From Mycolicibacterium fortuitum subsp. fortuitum (GTDB taxonomy: Bacteria > Actinomycetota > Actinomycetes > Mycobacteriales > Mycobacteriaceae): a stretch of DNA of 64,000 nt. Below, in pieces: positions 9,551-18,397 of the stretch. The notes beneath the pieces were generated by a model. It was given only the letters and a program-made list of their open reading frames with translations, was not told the origin of the DNA and did not search any database. The stretch covers positions 3,348,001-3,412,000 of the forward strand of contig NZ_AP025518.1 in NCBI RefSeq assembly GCF_022179545.1, in the 5' to 3' direction. Both the position numbers and the translations under genes were made by a program. Every line of letters starts with the position of its first letter. Within the stretch, counting starts at the first letter, position 1.

Positions 9551-10465
9551 ATGGTCATCCCGATCGATCGCCCCAAACTGGAGGGCAATGTCGCCGTCGG
9601 CGACGGCCGTCAGCTCGGCTTCGCCGAATTCGGTGATCCGCAGGGCCGTGCGGTCTTCTGGCTGCACGGCACCCCGGGTGCGCGCAGGCAGATCCCGACC
9701 GAGGCCCGGATCTACGCCGAGCGCAATCACATCCGGCTGATCGGGGTCGATCGCCCCGGCATCGGATCCTCCACCCCGCACCAGTACGACCGCGTGCTGG
9801 ATTTCGGTGACGATCTACGCACCATCGCCGACACGTTGGGCATCGACAAGATGGCCGTCATCGGGCTGTCCGGCGGCGGGCCCTACACGCTGGCCACCGC
9901 GGCCGCCATGCCGGACCGGGTCGTGGCGGCCGGGGTGCTCGGCGGTGTGGCCCCGATGGTCGGCCCCGACGCGATCAGCAGTCCGCTGATGCAGCTCGGT
10001 GCGGCCGTCGCGCCCATCCTCGAGGTGGCCGGTGCGCCGATCCGGTTGGCCGCGTCCGGACTCATCCGGCTGATCCGTCCGGTCGCCTCCCCCGCCCTGG
10101 AGATCTACGCCCGGATCTCCCCCGAGGGCGACCGGCGCATGCTCAGCCGGCCGGAATTCAAGGCCATGTTCCTCGACGATCTGCTCAACGGCAGCCGCAA
10201 GCAACTGGCAGCGCCGTTCTACGACATCGTGGTGTTCGAGCGGGACTGGGGTTTCCGGCTCGACGAGGTCAAGGTTCCGGTGCGCTGGTGGCACGGCGAC
10301 CATGACCACATCGTGCCGTTCGCCCACGGCCAGCATGTGGTCTCCAGATTGCCCGACGCGGTGATGACCGAACTGCCCTACGAGAGCCACCTCGGTGGTC
10401 TGGGCTGCGCCGAGGAGATCATGGGCACCATGATCACGATGTGGGACAAGGCGAGCACCGCCTGA
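9551..10465 (+). CDS. Alpha/beta-fold hydrolase
   Basis: 304 residues with the full alpha/beta-hydrolase signature: oxyanion motif LHGTPGARR, nucleophile Ser107 in GLSGGGPYTLA, acid Asp252 in HGDHDHIVPF and His280 in ESHLGG. Cap helices lie between about 140 and 220. Probably an esterase or related hydrolase; substrate unknown. It starts 24 bases after the aldolase stop and may be read from the same transcript, without an obvious metabolic link. Confidence 0.9.
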   Translation: MVIPIDRPKLEGNVAVGDGRQLGFAEFGDPQGRAVFWLHGTPGARRQIPTEARIYAERNHIRLIGVDRPGIGSSTPHQYDRVLDFGDDLRTIADTLGIDKMAVIGLSGGGPYTLATAAAMPDRVVAAGVLGGVAPMVGPDAISSPLMQLGAAVAPILEVAGAPIRLAASGLIRLIRPVASPALEIYARISPEGDRRMLSRPEFKAMFLDDLLNGSRKQLAAPFYDIVVFERDWGFRLDEVKVPVRWWHGDHDHIVPFAHGQHVVSRLPDAVMTELPYESHLGGLGCAEEIMGTMITMWDKASTA

Positions 10466-10477
10466 GCCCGTCCGGGG

Positions 10478-10508
10478 TTGACCTCAACCATTGTTGAGGG
10501 AAGAGGCT
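10478..10508 (+). promoter_or_regulatory. MerR/SoxR-type promoter with palindromic operator
   Basis: TTGACC (10478-10483), a 19-bp spacer and GAGGCT (10503-10508). The spacer contains the palindrome CCTCAAC-CATT-GTTGAGG (10482-10499). A 19-bp spacer holding an 18-bp dyad is the hallmark of promoters remodelled by MerR-family activators, and the arms resemble the SoxR box. The ATG at 10515 is 7 bases after the -10, predicting a leaderless transcript. No MerR gene lies in the window. Confidence 0.6.
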
Positions 10509-10514
10509 GTCGTC

Positions 10515-11162
10515 ATGACAACCTCGATGACCCAGATTCGGTCGGATCTTTGGCAAACCCGTACCGACACACCGTTTCCCGGATTGACCACGCATGCCTA
10601 CCTGTGGACGCCGGGCGGTCACAACGCGCTGTTCTACTGCCCGGCCGGTGACGCCGACTTCGCCACGCTGGAGTCCCTCGGCGGGGTCGACGACCACTAC
10701 CTGTCCCATCAGGACGAGGCCGGACCGATGCTGACCCGCGTCGCCGAGCGGTTCGGCTCCCGGTTGCATGCGCCCGCCGCCGAACGCGAGACGATCGGGC
10801 GGCACCATCCGATCGACGTGCCGCTGTCCTCCCGCCACATCGACGACCGCGGCGTGGAGGTGATCCCGACACCCGGGCACACGCCGGGCAGCACGAGCTA
10901 CCTCGTCGAGGGGGCCCAGGGCCGGTACCTGTTCACCGGGGACACCGTGTTCGTCGCCGACGACGGTCGATGGTCGACGTTCGTGATCCCCGGCATCGGT
11001 GACGCCGCCGCCATGGCCGAAAGCCTGCACCTGCTGGCGAGCCTGCGGCCTGATGTCGTCATCTCCAGCGCCTACGGCGCACGAGCGGTCACCGTCCTGG
11101 AAGCGGGGGCTTGGCCGGCGTGTGTGGAGGAGGCGCTGCGGTCGATCCCGGCACCGCGCTGA
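10515..11162 (+). CDS. MBL-fold metallo-hydrolase-like protein (degenerate metal motif)
   Basis: 215 residues of metallo-beta-lactamase fold. The usual HxHxDH motif is replaced by SHQDEAGP (His65, Asp67), while the downstream His122 in PTPGHTPGS and Asp143 in LFTGDTVF are kept. This pattern occurs in a subgroup of MBL proteins whose activity is unclear; it may bind one metal or none. ATG 10515 is chosen because a MerR-type promoter puts transcription start at the ATG. The inducible-looking promoter suggests a stress or detoxification role. Confidence 0.85.
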   Translation: MTTSMTQIRSDLWQTRTDTPFPGLTTHAYLWTPGGHNALFYCPAGDADFATLESLGGVDDHYLSHQDEAGPMLTRVAERFGSRLHAPAAERETIGRHHPIDVPLSSRHIDDRGVEVIPTPGHTPGSTSYLVEGAQGRYLFTGDTVFVADDGRWSTFVIPGIGDAAAMAESLHLLASLRPDVVISSAYGARAVTVLEAGAWPACVEEALRSIPAPR

Positions 11163-11254
11163 CGTTCGAGTAGCCCACTACTCTAGGCCGGCCTCCGTAC
11201 CGCTCCGATACTTCGAACAACTGGCGGTGGTGCCAGCAGGTCCGGAGGTCGGCG

Positions 11255-12643
11255 ATGGAACAGATCGGCAAACGCGCGGTGGTGCTGGGCGCGAGCATGG
11301 GCGGTCTGCTGGCAGCTCGCGCACTGGCTGATTTCTTCGAGACCGTCACGCTGGTGGAGCGCGACGTCTTGCCCGACGGTCGGGATCAGCGACGCGGTGT
11401 CCCGCAGGGCCGGCACGCCCACGGGCTGCTCAGTGGCGGATTACAAGCGCTGGCAGAACTCTTTCCCGGTCTTCCCGAGGAATTGGCAGCCGACGGCGCG
11501 ACGGTGCTCGGTGGCGCGAGTCTGTCGCTTGTCTCGCTGACCTTCGGTGGCCACCGGCTCAATCTCGACGGGCAGCCGTCGAGGCCCATCGAGTCGTATC
11601 TGGCCAGTAGACCTTTTCTGGAAGCCCACGTCCGAGACCGGGTGCGCGCGATCGTCAACGTCGAGATTCTCGACGGGCACGAGGCCGTCGAGTTGGTGAT
11701 GGATGCCAGCCGCCGTGTGACAAGTGTCCTCGTCGCCCCGCGACGCGGCGGTACCGGGCATGCGATAACCGCCGACCTGATCGTCGATGCGATGGGCCGT
11801 GCCGCGCGAACCCCGGCGTTCTTGGAGAGCGCGGGCTTCGGGCGACCGGACGAGGACCGGATCGCGGTACAGGTGGCCTACTCCAGCCAACTGATGCGCT
11901 TCGCCGAGAACTCACCCCGTGATCGACTCACCCTCGTCGGAGCCGTACCTGAACGACCGTGCGGTGGTTCGCTTTTCGCATACGAAGAGGACACCTGGCT
12001 GCTCACCACGGCAGGGATGAACGGCCAGGAACCGCCGGCCGATCTCGCCGGGATGATCGCCTTCATCGAGGATCTGTTCCCGGCAGAAACCGTCGCGGCC
12101 TTGCGACGGGCCGAGCCACTGGGCACGGTGGCCACCTTCCGCTATCCGGCGAGTGTGCGCAGGCGCTATGAGCGCATGCCGCGCTTCCCCGAAGGACTCT
12201 TGGTGTTCGGCGATGCGATCTGCAGCTTCAACCCGGTGTACGGGCAAGGCATGTCGGTCGCCGCGCTCGAGGCGCTCGCACTGCGCGACTGCCTGACCCG
12301 GGGCGCCGACGATCTCGGTCGCCGGTTCCTGCGGGCCGCCGCCGGCTGCGTCAACACGGCGTGGCAGATGGCCTGTGGTGCCGACCTGGCGCTGCCGCAG
12401 ATCGAGGGTCCCCGCCCGCTCGCGGTGCGGCTGTCGAACTGGTACACCGAGCGGGTACTCACGGCTGCCGAGGCTGATCCCGTGGTGACCGAGGCGTTCT
12501 TCCGGGTGATGAACCTGGTCGATCCGCCCAGCCGGCTGGTGCACCCGTCAATCGTGGCCCGGGTCGCGCGCCGCGCTCCGCACCACCGGCGCCGCGAGCC
12601 GCGTTCCGCGCCTTCGGCGCCCGGCGTCGCGGCCCGCACCTGA
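11255..12643 (+). CDS. FAD-dependent oxidoreductase (monooxygenase-like)
   Basis: 462 residues. An N-terminal Rossmann fold binds FAD (VVLGASMGGLLAARAL, residues 9-24, then acidic LVERD). A second FAD signature, FGDAICSFNPVYGQGMSVAA, lies in the C-terminal half (about 318-338), as in geranylgeranyl-reductase- and aromatic-hydroxylase-like flavoproteins. The C-terminus is basic and Ala/Pro-rich. GGAGG lies 7 bases before ATG 11255. Substrate unknown; similar genes are numerous in mycobacteria. Confidence 0.88.
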   Translation: MEQIGKRAVVLGASMGGLLAARALADFFETVTLVERDVLPDGRDQRRGVPQGRHAHGLLSGGLQALAELFPGLPEELAADGATVLGGASLSLVSLTFGGHRLNLDGQPSRPIESYLASRPFLEAHVRDRVRAIVNVEILDGHEAVELVMDASRRVTSVLVAPRRGGTGHAITADLIVDAMGRAARTPAFLESAGFGRPDEDRIAVQVAYSSQLMRFAENSPRDRLTLVGAVPERPCGGSLFAYEEDTWLLTTAGMNGQEPPADLAGMIAFIEDLFPAETVAALRRAEPLGTVATFRYPASVRRRYERMPRFPEGLLVFGDAICSFNPVYGQGMSVAALEALALRDCLTRGADDLGRRFLRAAAGCVNTAWQMACGADLALPQIEGPRPLAVRLSNWYTERVLTAAEADPVVTEAFFRVMNLVDPPSRLVHPSIVARVARRAPHHRRREPRSAPSAPGVAART

Positions 12644-12651
12644 GCGCGTAC

Positions 12652-13920
12652 TCAGTCGCCGGCCCCGGTCAGCGCCCGACGAAGCAGGTGCATGGCCACC
12701 GTGGTGGCCCGCTCCCGGATATCGGACCGGTCGCCCGGCAGCCGTAGTGTGCGGGTGACGGACACCGATCCGGCCCGCACCGCGAAACACACGGTGCCGA
12801 CGGGCTTTTCCGGGGTTCCGCCGCCCGGCCCGGCGATCCCGCTGATCGCCACCGCAGTGTCGGCACCGAAATGGTGCAGCGCACCGGTGACCATGGAGTC
12901 GACCACCGGTTCGGACACGGCGCCGTACTCGGCGATGAGAACCGGATCCACGTTCAGCAGCTCGGCCTTGGACTCATTCGAATAGCTGATCACCCCGCCG
13001 GCGAAATAGTCCGAGCAGCCGGGGATGTCGGCCAGCCGCGCGGCCAGCAACCCGGCTGTGCAGGACTCGGCCGTGGCGATCCGGTGGCCCGCCAGCAGGG
13101 CGGCCACCTGCTCGTCCACGGTCGTGCCGTCCTCTGAGTACAGCGCGGCGCCGTGCCGTTCACGCAGCAGGGCCACCAACGCCTGGTAGGCCTCGGCCGA
13201 TTCGGGCTCATAGCGGGTGACGATCTCGAGCTCGCCACGGCGCAGGCACGTGGTGATCTCCAGCGCGTCGAAACCCGCGATGGTGCTCTCGGCATCACGG
13301 AGGGTCTCGGCGAGGCCCGATTCGGCCAGGCCGAACATCCGCACCATTTCCTGCCGGTACTCGGTGCGCCCCGAAATCGCTTGTCGGACAGCCTCGGTCG
13401 CGATGGCGGTGTGCCACATCGGCTGCAGCTCCCGAGGCGGCCCGGGAAGCACCACCACCGTCGGAGTGCCGCCGACGACGACGCCAGGAGCGGTGCCGAC
13501 CGGTGCGAGCACCTCTGAGCCGGCCGGCACCATGGCCTGCTTGCGGTTGGCGGCGCGGACCGCGTCGAAATCCACGCCGGGCCGGTCGCCGATCAGCTTG
13601 CGCAGGATCGTCGCGATCTGCTCCTCCATGGCCTCGTCCAGCACGAGTTCACGGCCGGAGAACTGCGCGACCGTCGCCACGGTGAGGTCGTCGGCGGTCG
13701 GTCCGAGCCCACCGCTCGTCACGATCAGGTCCACACCCTCGGCGGCCAGGAACCGCAACTGCGCGTCGATGTCACGCGGGCGGTCACCGCAGATGGTGAT
13801 GTGTGCCAGTTCGACCCCGAGTTCGAGGAGCTGGTCGGCCAGCCACGGACCGTTGCGGTCGGCAACCCTGCCGGTGAGTACTTCGGTTCCGGTTACGACG
13901 ATGCCTGCGCGTGCGCTCAC
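12652..13920 (-). CDS. cinA: CinA family protein (nicotinamide-nucleotide amidohydrolase type)
   Basis: 422 residues from GTG 13920. The N-terminal MoCF/COG1058 domain (to about 170) shows [18 protein letters not shown] and [13 protein letters not shown]. The C-terminal CinA domain (from about 260) shows [30 protein letters not shown] and [19 protein letters not shown]. Full-length CinA has NMN deamidase and ADP-ribose pyrophosphatase activities in several bacteria, and in mycobacteria it has been linked to cleavage of NAD-drug adducts. GTG 13920 matches the family N-terminus; TAGTGT ends 8 bases before it, suggesting a leaderless mRNA. It is convergent with the FAD oxidoreductase and downstream of eis. 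Confidence 0.95.
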   Translation of the reverse strand: MSARAGIVVTGTEVLTGRVADRNGPWLADQLLELGVELAHITICGDRPRDIDAQLRFLAAEGVDLIVTSGGLGPTADDLTVATVAQFSGRELVLDEAMEEQIATILRKLIGDRPGVDFDAVRAANRKQAMVPAGSEVLAPVGTAPGVVVGGTPTVVVLPGPPRELQPMWHTAIATEAVRQAISGRTEYRQEMVRMFGLAESGLAETLRDAESTIAGFDALEITTCLRRGELEIVTRYEPESAEAYQALVALLRERHGAALYSEDGTTVDEQVAALLAGHRIATAESCTAGLLAARLADIPGCSDYFAGGVISYSNESKAELLNVDPVLIAEYGAVSEPVVDSMVTGALHHFGADTAVAISGIAGPGGGTPEKPVGTVCFAVRAGSVSVTRTLRLPGDRSDIRERATTVAMHLLRRALTGAGD

Positions 13921-13955
13921 CCCGTGAACACTACGCAGCACGGATGCGGCCCGGC

Positions 13956-15179
13956 TCAGAAGCTGTAACCCAGCTCGGCCGGAACCTCGCTCGCGAAGGC
14001 CGCGCCCAGCCCCTGCACCACAGCTGGATCCTTGCTGCACAACCGGTTTGCCGTGACGAAGGCATCCGGACGATGGGTGCCGAGATAGAGGCTGCCGAGC
14101 ACGTCGAGGTCGAGTTCGACGTCAGCAGGTGCGTCGGTGGGCGTGCACTGTGCGCCCCCGTCCCGAATCTGCAGGGCGAACCGTCCACCGTCGCTCCGGA
14201 AACCGTCGGCGACCTCGAGCACGACATCGAGGTCAGCCTGATACCGCCGGGCCTCAAGCGCCGCCGGGATGTTCATGATCCGGATCCACAAGTCGTCACT
14301 GCTCGAGGTGACCCGGGCCAGCCGAGGGTTGGTCAGCAGATACGGCAAGGGGTCGCCGGGATGGGTCCAGATACTCACCTTCTCCATCAGGTCCATTCCC
14401 AGCAGCGCCCGCCACAGGGCGATGTAGGCGTCGGTGGTCACGGCGGTGACCTCGCGTACGCGCAGCGTCCTGGATTCTTCACCGTGTACGCGGTACAGCG
14501 CGTAGCCGTCGGGATGCAGGAACGCGAACAGTGCGGAGCCACCGTCCCTCGCGTCTTCGCGATCGGCCAGTACGTCGTCCCACAGAGCCGTCGGGCATAC
14601 CAGCCCACCCGGAGTCTGCCGGCGCCAGCGGTCGTAGATCTCGGCAAGCGTGTCGCGGTGCTCGGCGGGCTTGACCAGACGCACGCCACCGGGATCGGGG
14701 ACCGACGCATGGAATTGGGCGAACCTGCGGTCGATGGTCATCAGATGCACCGTGGTGGCCGGACCGTAGCCGAACCTGCCGTAGATCCCGCCTTCACTGG
14801 CGGTCAGTGCAGCAACCGGATACTGCGCATCGGCGATCCGCTGATGCAACTCGCCGTACATCGAGCGCAGGATGCCGCGGCGCCGATGGGTGGGAGCGAC
14901 GGCCACGTAGCTCAGACCCGCGGCGGGCAGCACGACACCGCCGGGAACCGTCAGGCTCATATCGAGGTAGATGGACTGGCCGACGATGTCCCCGTCGCTG
15001 CCACCGGCACGCATGACCACGCCGCCGCCGGGCGGCACCATCTGTTGCCACGCCGCCATCGAGTCGGGGTGGTTGGTCTCACCGAATGCGGTGTTGCCGA
15101 GCAGAGCCATGCCTGCCCAGTCGGCATCGGTGACGGTGTCCAGAGTGAGTGTTGTTGTCGAAGCAGCATCGTCGATCAC
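13956..15179 (-). CDS. eis: Eis-type N-acetyltransferase
   Basis: About 407 residues from GTG 15179, close to Eis of M. tuberculosis; an in-frame GTG at 15233 would give 425. Two GNAT domains and an SCP2-like C-terminal domain are expected. Close matches to Eis include [29 protein letters not shown] (split here as [14 protein letters not shown] and [15 protein letters not shown]), [31 protein letters not shown] and [14 protein letters not shown]. The chain ends in Phe (ELGYSF), whose carboxylate takes part in catalysis. Eis acetylates amines at several positions, including aminoglycosides such as kanamycin, and lysines; it forms hexamers. It follows a GH2 enzyme and a 74-residue protein in one apparent operon. 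Confidence 0.93.
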   Translation of the reverse strand: MIDDAASTTTLTLDTVTDADWAGMALLGNTAFGETNHPDSMAAWQQMVPPGGGVVMRAGGSDGDIVGQSIYLDMSLTVPGGVVLPAAGLSYVAVAPTHRRRGILRSMYGELHQRIADAQYPVAALTASEGGIYGRFGYGPATTVHLMTIDRRFAQFHASVPDPGGVRLVKPAEHRDTLAEIYDRWRRQTPGGLVCPTALWDDVLADREDARDGGSALFAFLHPDGYALYRVHGEESRTLRVREVTAVTTDAYIALWRALLGMDLMEKVSIWTHPGDPLPYLLTNPRLARVTSSSDDLWIRIMNIPAALEARRYQADLDVVLEVADGFRSDGGRFALQIRDGGAQCTPTDAPADVELDLDVLGSLYLGTHRPDAFVTANRLCSKDPAVVQGLGAAFASEVPAELGYSF

Positions 15180-15254
15180 AGAAACCGACAGTGCCACACC
15201 GTCACCCACCAGGGCGACCGATTTTCCGGCCACCCGGTATGGGCGGCTTGCAGG

Positions 15255-15479
15255 TCAGCGCTTGAGCCAGCTGCTCAGGGTCGACAGCTCGCGGGTGTAG
15301 GTGGTCATGATGTCGTCCTGGTACAGCGTCGCGCCGCTCAGAGCGGTCTGGCCCTGCCACACCACCCTGATGCGGTTCGGACCGCGCTGGTAGACGTCCA
15401 CCCGGTCGAGGTCACGGTGCAGCCATCCGCCGCTCTCAGCGAGCTGGCCGATCTCATGGCGCTCATCGGTTGTGGTCAT
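15255..15479 (-). CDS. Conserved small hypothetical protein
   Basis: 74 residues, soluble, starting MTTTDERHEIGQLAES and rich in aromatic and charged residues (GGWLHRDLDRVDVYQRG, RIRVVWQGQTALSGATLYQDD). It begins 9 bases after the GH2 stop and is followed by eis, so it belongs to the GH2-eis transcription unit. No domain recognised. The compact mixed beta pattern suggests a small folded protein rather than a chance frame. Confidence 0.75.
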   Translation of the reverse strand: MTTTDERHEIGQLAESGGWLHRDLDRVDVYQRGPNRIRVVWQGQTALSGATLYQDDIMTTYTRELSTLSSWLKR

Positions 15480-15488
15480 CAGCAGATC

Positions 15489-18296
15489 CTATCGCCGTGC
15501 CCGTTGGTCGATCTCCACCACCGTCGGCGCGCTGTTGTAGCCGCCCACCCGCACCCAGTTTGCCCCGTGGTCGGATCCGGGCACGGTGCCCGTCACCTCC
15601 ACCGTCTCGCCCGGATACACCGTGACGTAGTTGTCGGAGTACTCGATCGGCAGGATCTCGTCACCGTCGCGGGTGGTGGTGACCTCGGCGCGCTCGAAGA
15701 AGGCGATCTGGCGTCCCGGATTGTGCAATTGGATCCGCACCTCGGCGCCGCCGTCGTGCGATTCGGTCCGGTGTGCGGTCACCTCCAGGTGGGCAGGCGC
15801 CATGGTGTTGAGCGCAGTCATGTCGGCCCAGCTGCTCTGCACCAGATCGAATGCCTGGTCGTTGACCGGCGGCCCGACGTCGTCGAGTTGCTGCGACTGC
15901 CAGTACGTGTTGTCGGCGAGGACGGCACCGGACTCGTCGAGCAGCTCACAGCGGACGAACACCACTGGCGAGTCCGCAGCCAGCCGAGGCAGGGTCAACC
16001 CGGCCACCACCCCGTTGGACGGCACCGCCGGCACATCGGAACTGCGGTCATCACGCATCCGGCCGGTCAGGTCGTAGGTGCGCACGCGCACCCGCAGGCC
16101 CGTCCGTTCCTGCGGCGACTGATTGACCACCTTCACATCAGCGGTGTCATGGTCGCCCGTGGCGTAGGAGTCGAAGACCACCGAAAGTGGGCGCAGTCCC
16201 TTCTTGGCGCCGAAGTAGGCACCGCCGGGCCGCAGGTAATAGTCGAAGAGATGGCCGAAGAACGACGGCCAGTGGTTGTTGAGCATCCAATAGATGGTCA
16301 TCTTGTGGTTGTCCCAACCGCCTGCGGCGAACGCCTCGAACTGTGCCCGGGTCGACTCGTAGTGGGCCAGCTGGGCTTTGCGGGCGAATTCCTCTGCGCC
16401 GCGCGAAGATCCGTAGCGTTGCATCACCGCGGTCCGGATGCTCTCCAGGGCCGCGTTGCTGGGGTTGGCGCCGGCGTGGAAATACCAGGCTTCGTTGATC
16501 GGCCACAGTTTGTCCTTCGGGATGAACTTCTGCAGGCTGGCGAACGGCGGGATGTGTTCGTTGTCCCCCTGTTCGGCATTGGAGCCCCGCGTCGCCTGAT
16601 AGCGGCCGTCGAACCAGTAGCTCGGCGGCCGCCAGGTGTAGGGACCGGCCATGTGGATGCCGTCCCAGTCAGGCTCCCCGTCGGCGCCGCGAGCCAGCGA
16701 CGACACGGTGTCGACGACGGTGTTGGGCCAATGCAACTCAGCCAGGATGCGGCGGTAACCCTCAAGCACCGGGGCCGGGGGCTTTCCGTCGCTGCCGTTG
16801 GCCCACAGGAACGCCGACGCGTGCCCGCGCAGGGACAGGATCTGCGACCGCATACTCTCGTCGGCCACCCGCCGGTCCTCGTCATCCCACTGCCACCACT
16901 TCTCCCACTGGTTGCAGCACATCCAGCCGTACATCAGCGGAATGCCCAGTTCGTCGGCCCGCTCGATGATGTTGTCCCCCGGGAATTTTCCCTCCAGGCG
17001 CAGCATGTTGAGGCCGAGGTCACGAACGTATCCGAGGATGGCGTCCTCACGTTGCGGGTCGTACTGGAACAGCAGATCCGGCGTGTAGGCCGCGCCTCGG
17101 ACGAGGAAGTCTTTCCCGTTGACGGTCAGGTAGAAGCTGCCGCCGCGGCCAAGATCCGGAAACTGTTCGTCGTTGTCCCTGTGCTGTTGCACCGAGCGGA
17201 TCCCGAACCGGGAATCCACGGAGTCGATCGCGCGGCCGTACCGCACGAACTCCAGACGCAGGTCGTAGAGATCGGGCTTGCCCATGGTGTAGGGCCACCA
17301 CAGATCCGGGTTACTGACCCGCAGGGCCGCGAAAGTGTCCGGATCGAACCGGATTTCGCGGCTCTCCCCCGCGGCCAGGCTGACCGGCTGGTCCACCGAG
17401 ATCGTCGGTTTTCCCGGCCGGCTGATCCGGGCCCGCACGACCCCGCGCATCGGCACGTCGGCCGTGTTGCGGATGTCGGAGTAGACGGTGAGCCGGGCAG
17501 AGTCGGTGGCCGGCAGCGGCAGTTCGGTGGTGACCATCGGATCGCTGAGCACGACCTGACCCGAGTAACTCAGGTAGACGGGTTTGAAGATGCCCGCATT
17601 GCGGTCGGCCACATACGAATTACCGCGCAGCGGGTTCTTGTCGGGCCCCTGATAGCCGATGCGATTCCAGTTGAGCCAGTCCCACCAGCTGTCGGCGAGC
17701 TCCACGCCGTCGATGTCCTGCAGCGCCTGCTCGGGCGTCACCTTGACCGCCAGCGTGTTGACCCCACCAGGGTTGATCCACCGGGTCGCGTCGATCTCGT
17801 GGATCGTGTGCATACCCACCAGCAGTGAACTGCCGGCGATCATCGTGCCGTTGAGCCAGACCTCGGCGCGGTAGTTGATGCCGGGGAAGTCGAGGCGGTA
17901 GCTGGAGCTGCCCTGCGGCGCGGTGAACGTCGTCCGGTACCACCAGTCTTGGCGGAACAGGTCGTCCGGCACGTCGGCCAGGTTGTCCCCCACGTACAGG
18001 TCCGGATAGGTGCCGTCGTCCTGCAGCGCCGCCAGCACGGTGGAAGGCATCTGCTTGACCGGATGCCAGTCGGCGTTCACCTCGCCAGGCGTGGACATCG
18101 CGGCGCCATCGGCCGTCACTGTGCGCGCCGAGGCCAGCTGCCACCCGTGGGTCAGTTCCACCCGTCCGGACGGCGGCTCCGGTTTCGCGAACGGCGGAAA
18201 ATCGGCGACGCACAGCGAAAAGATCAGCACTGCGGCAACGACGAGGCCGACGAACCCCGTGACGCTCAGGCCGGCGCGGCGATTCCGGGCGGAAAT
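15489..18296 (-). CDS. Glycoside hydrolase family 2 protein, exo-beta-glucosaminidase-like, membrane-anchored or secreted
   Basis: About 935 residues if started at ATT 18296, or 913 from GTG 18230. GH2 layout: sugar-binding jelly-roll (SSSYRLDFPGINYRAEVWLNG), Ig-like domain, TIM barrel (GKDFLVRGAAYTPDLLFQYD, ADELGIPLMYGWMCCNQWEKW) and C-terminal beta domains. The pair Asp503 (ANGSDGKPP) and Glu602 (WPINEAW) resembles the acid/base and nucleophile of the exo-beta-D-glucosaminidase (CsxA) group rather than classic beta-galactosidases. The frame upstream of GTG 18230 encodes an uninterrupted signal-anchor (RNRRAGLSVTGFVGLVVAAV) continuous with VLIFSLCVA, with AGGAG six bases before an ATT codon. 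The mature enzyme therefore probably acts outside the membrane. First gene of the GH2-small protein-eis unit. Confidence 0.85.
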   Translation of the reverse strand: MSARNRRAGLSVTGFVGLVVAAVLIFSLCVADFPPFAKPEPPSGRVELTHGWQLASARTVTADGAAMSTPGEVNADWHPVKQMPSTVLAALQDDGTYPDLYVGDNLADVPDDLFRQDWWYRTTFTAPQGSSSYRLDFPGINYRAEVWLNGTMIAGSSLLVGMHTIHEIDATRWINPGGVNTLAVKVTPEQALQDIDGVELADSWWDWLNWNRIGYQGPDKNPLRGNSYVADRNAGIFKPVYLSYSGQVVLSDPMVTTELPLPATDSARLTVYSDIRNTADVPMRGVVRARISRPGKPTISVDQPVSLAAGESREIRFDPDTFAALRVSNPDLWWPYTMGKPDLYDLRLEFVRYGRAIDSVDSRFGIRSVQQHRDNDEQFPDLGRGGSFYLTVNGKDFLVRGAAYTPDLLFQYDPQREDAILGYVRDLGLNMLRLEGKFPGDNIIERADELGIPLMYGWMCCNQWEKWWQWDDEDRRVADESMRSQILSLRGHASAFLWANGSDGKPPAPVLEGYRRILAELHWPNTVVDTVSSLARGADGEPDWDGIHMAGPYTWRPPSYWFDGRYQATRGSNAEQGDNEHIPPFASLQKFIPKDKLWPINEAWYFHAGANPSNAALESIRTAVMQRYGSSRGAEEFARKAQLAHYESTRAQFEAFAAGGWDNHKMTIYWMLNNHWPSFFGHLFDYYLRPGGAYFGAKKGLRPLSVVFDSYATGDHDTADVKVVNQSPQERTGLRVRVRTYDLTGRMRDDRSSDVPAVPSNGVVAGLTLPRLAADSPVVFVRCELLDESGAVLADNTYWQSQQLDDVGPPVNDQAFDLVQSSWADMTALNTMAPAHLEVTAHRTESHDGGAEVRIQLHNPGRQIAFFERAEVTTTRDGDEILPIEYSDNYVTVYPGETVEVTGTVPGSDHGANWVRVGGYNSAPTVVEIDQRARR

Positions 18297-18397
18297 GGGC
18301 AGCTCCTCACAGACCGGTGTGGCACCGTGTCGATGAGTCGATGCCCTGCCGGGTCATTCTGCCGTGGGGCGTACCACCGCGTGCGGCCGGTGCGTGC

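Noticed and set aside
13911..17828. A 1,305-codon open frame on the plus strand, longer than any annotated gene
   Set aside because: It is antisense to eis, the 74-residue gene and the GH2 gene, all with strong family motifs. Its translation is His/Arg/Gln-rich without domains, a usual by-product of high-G+C codon bias.
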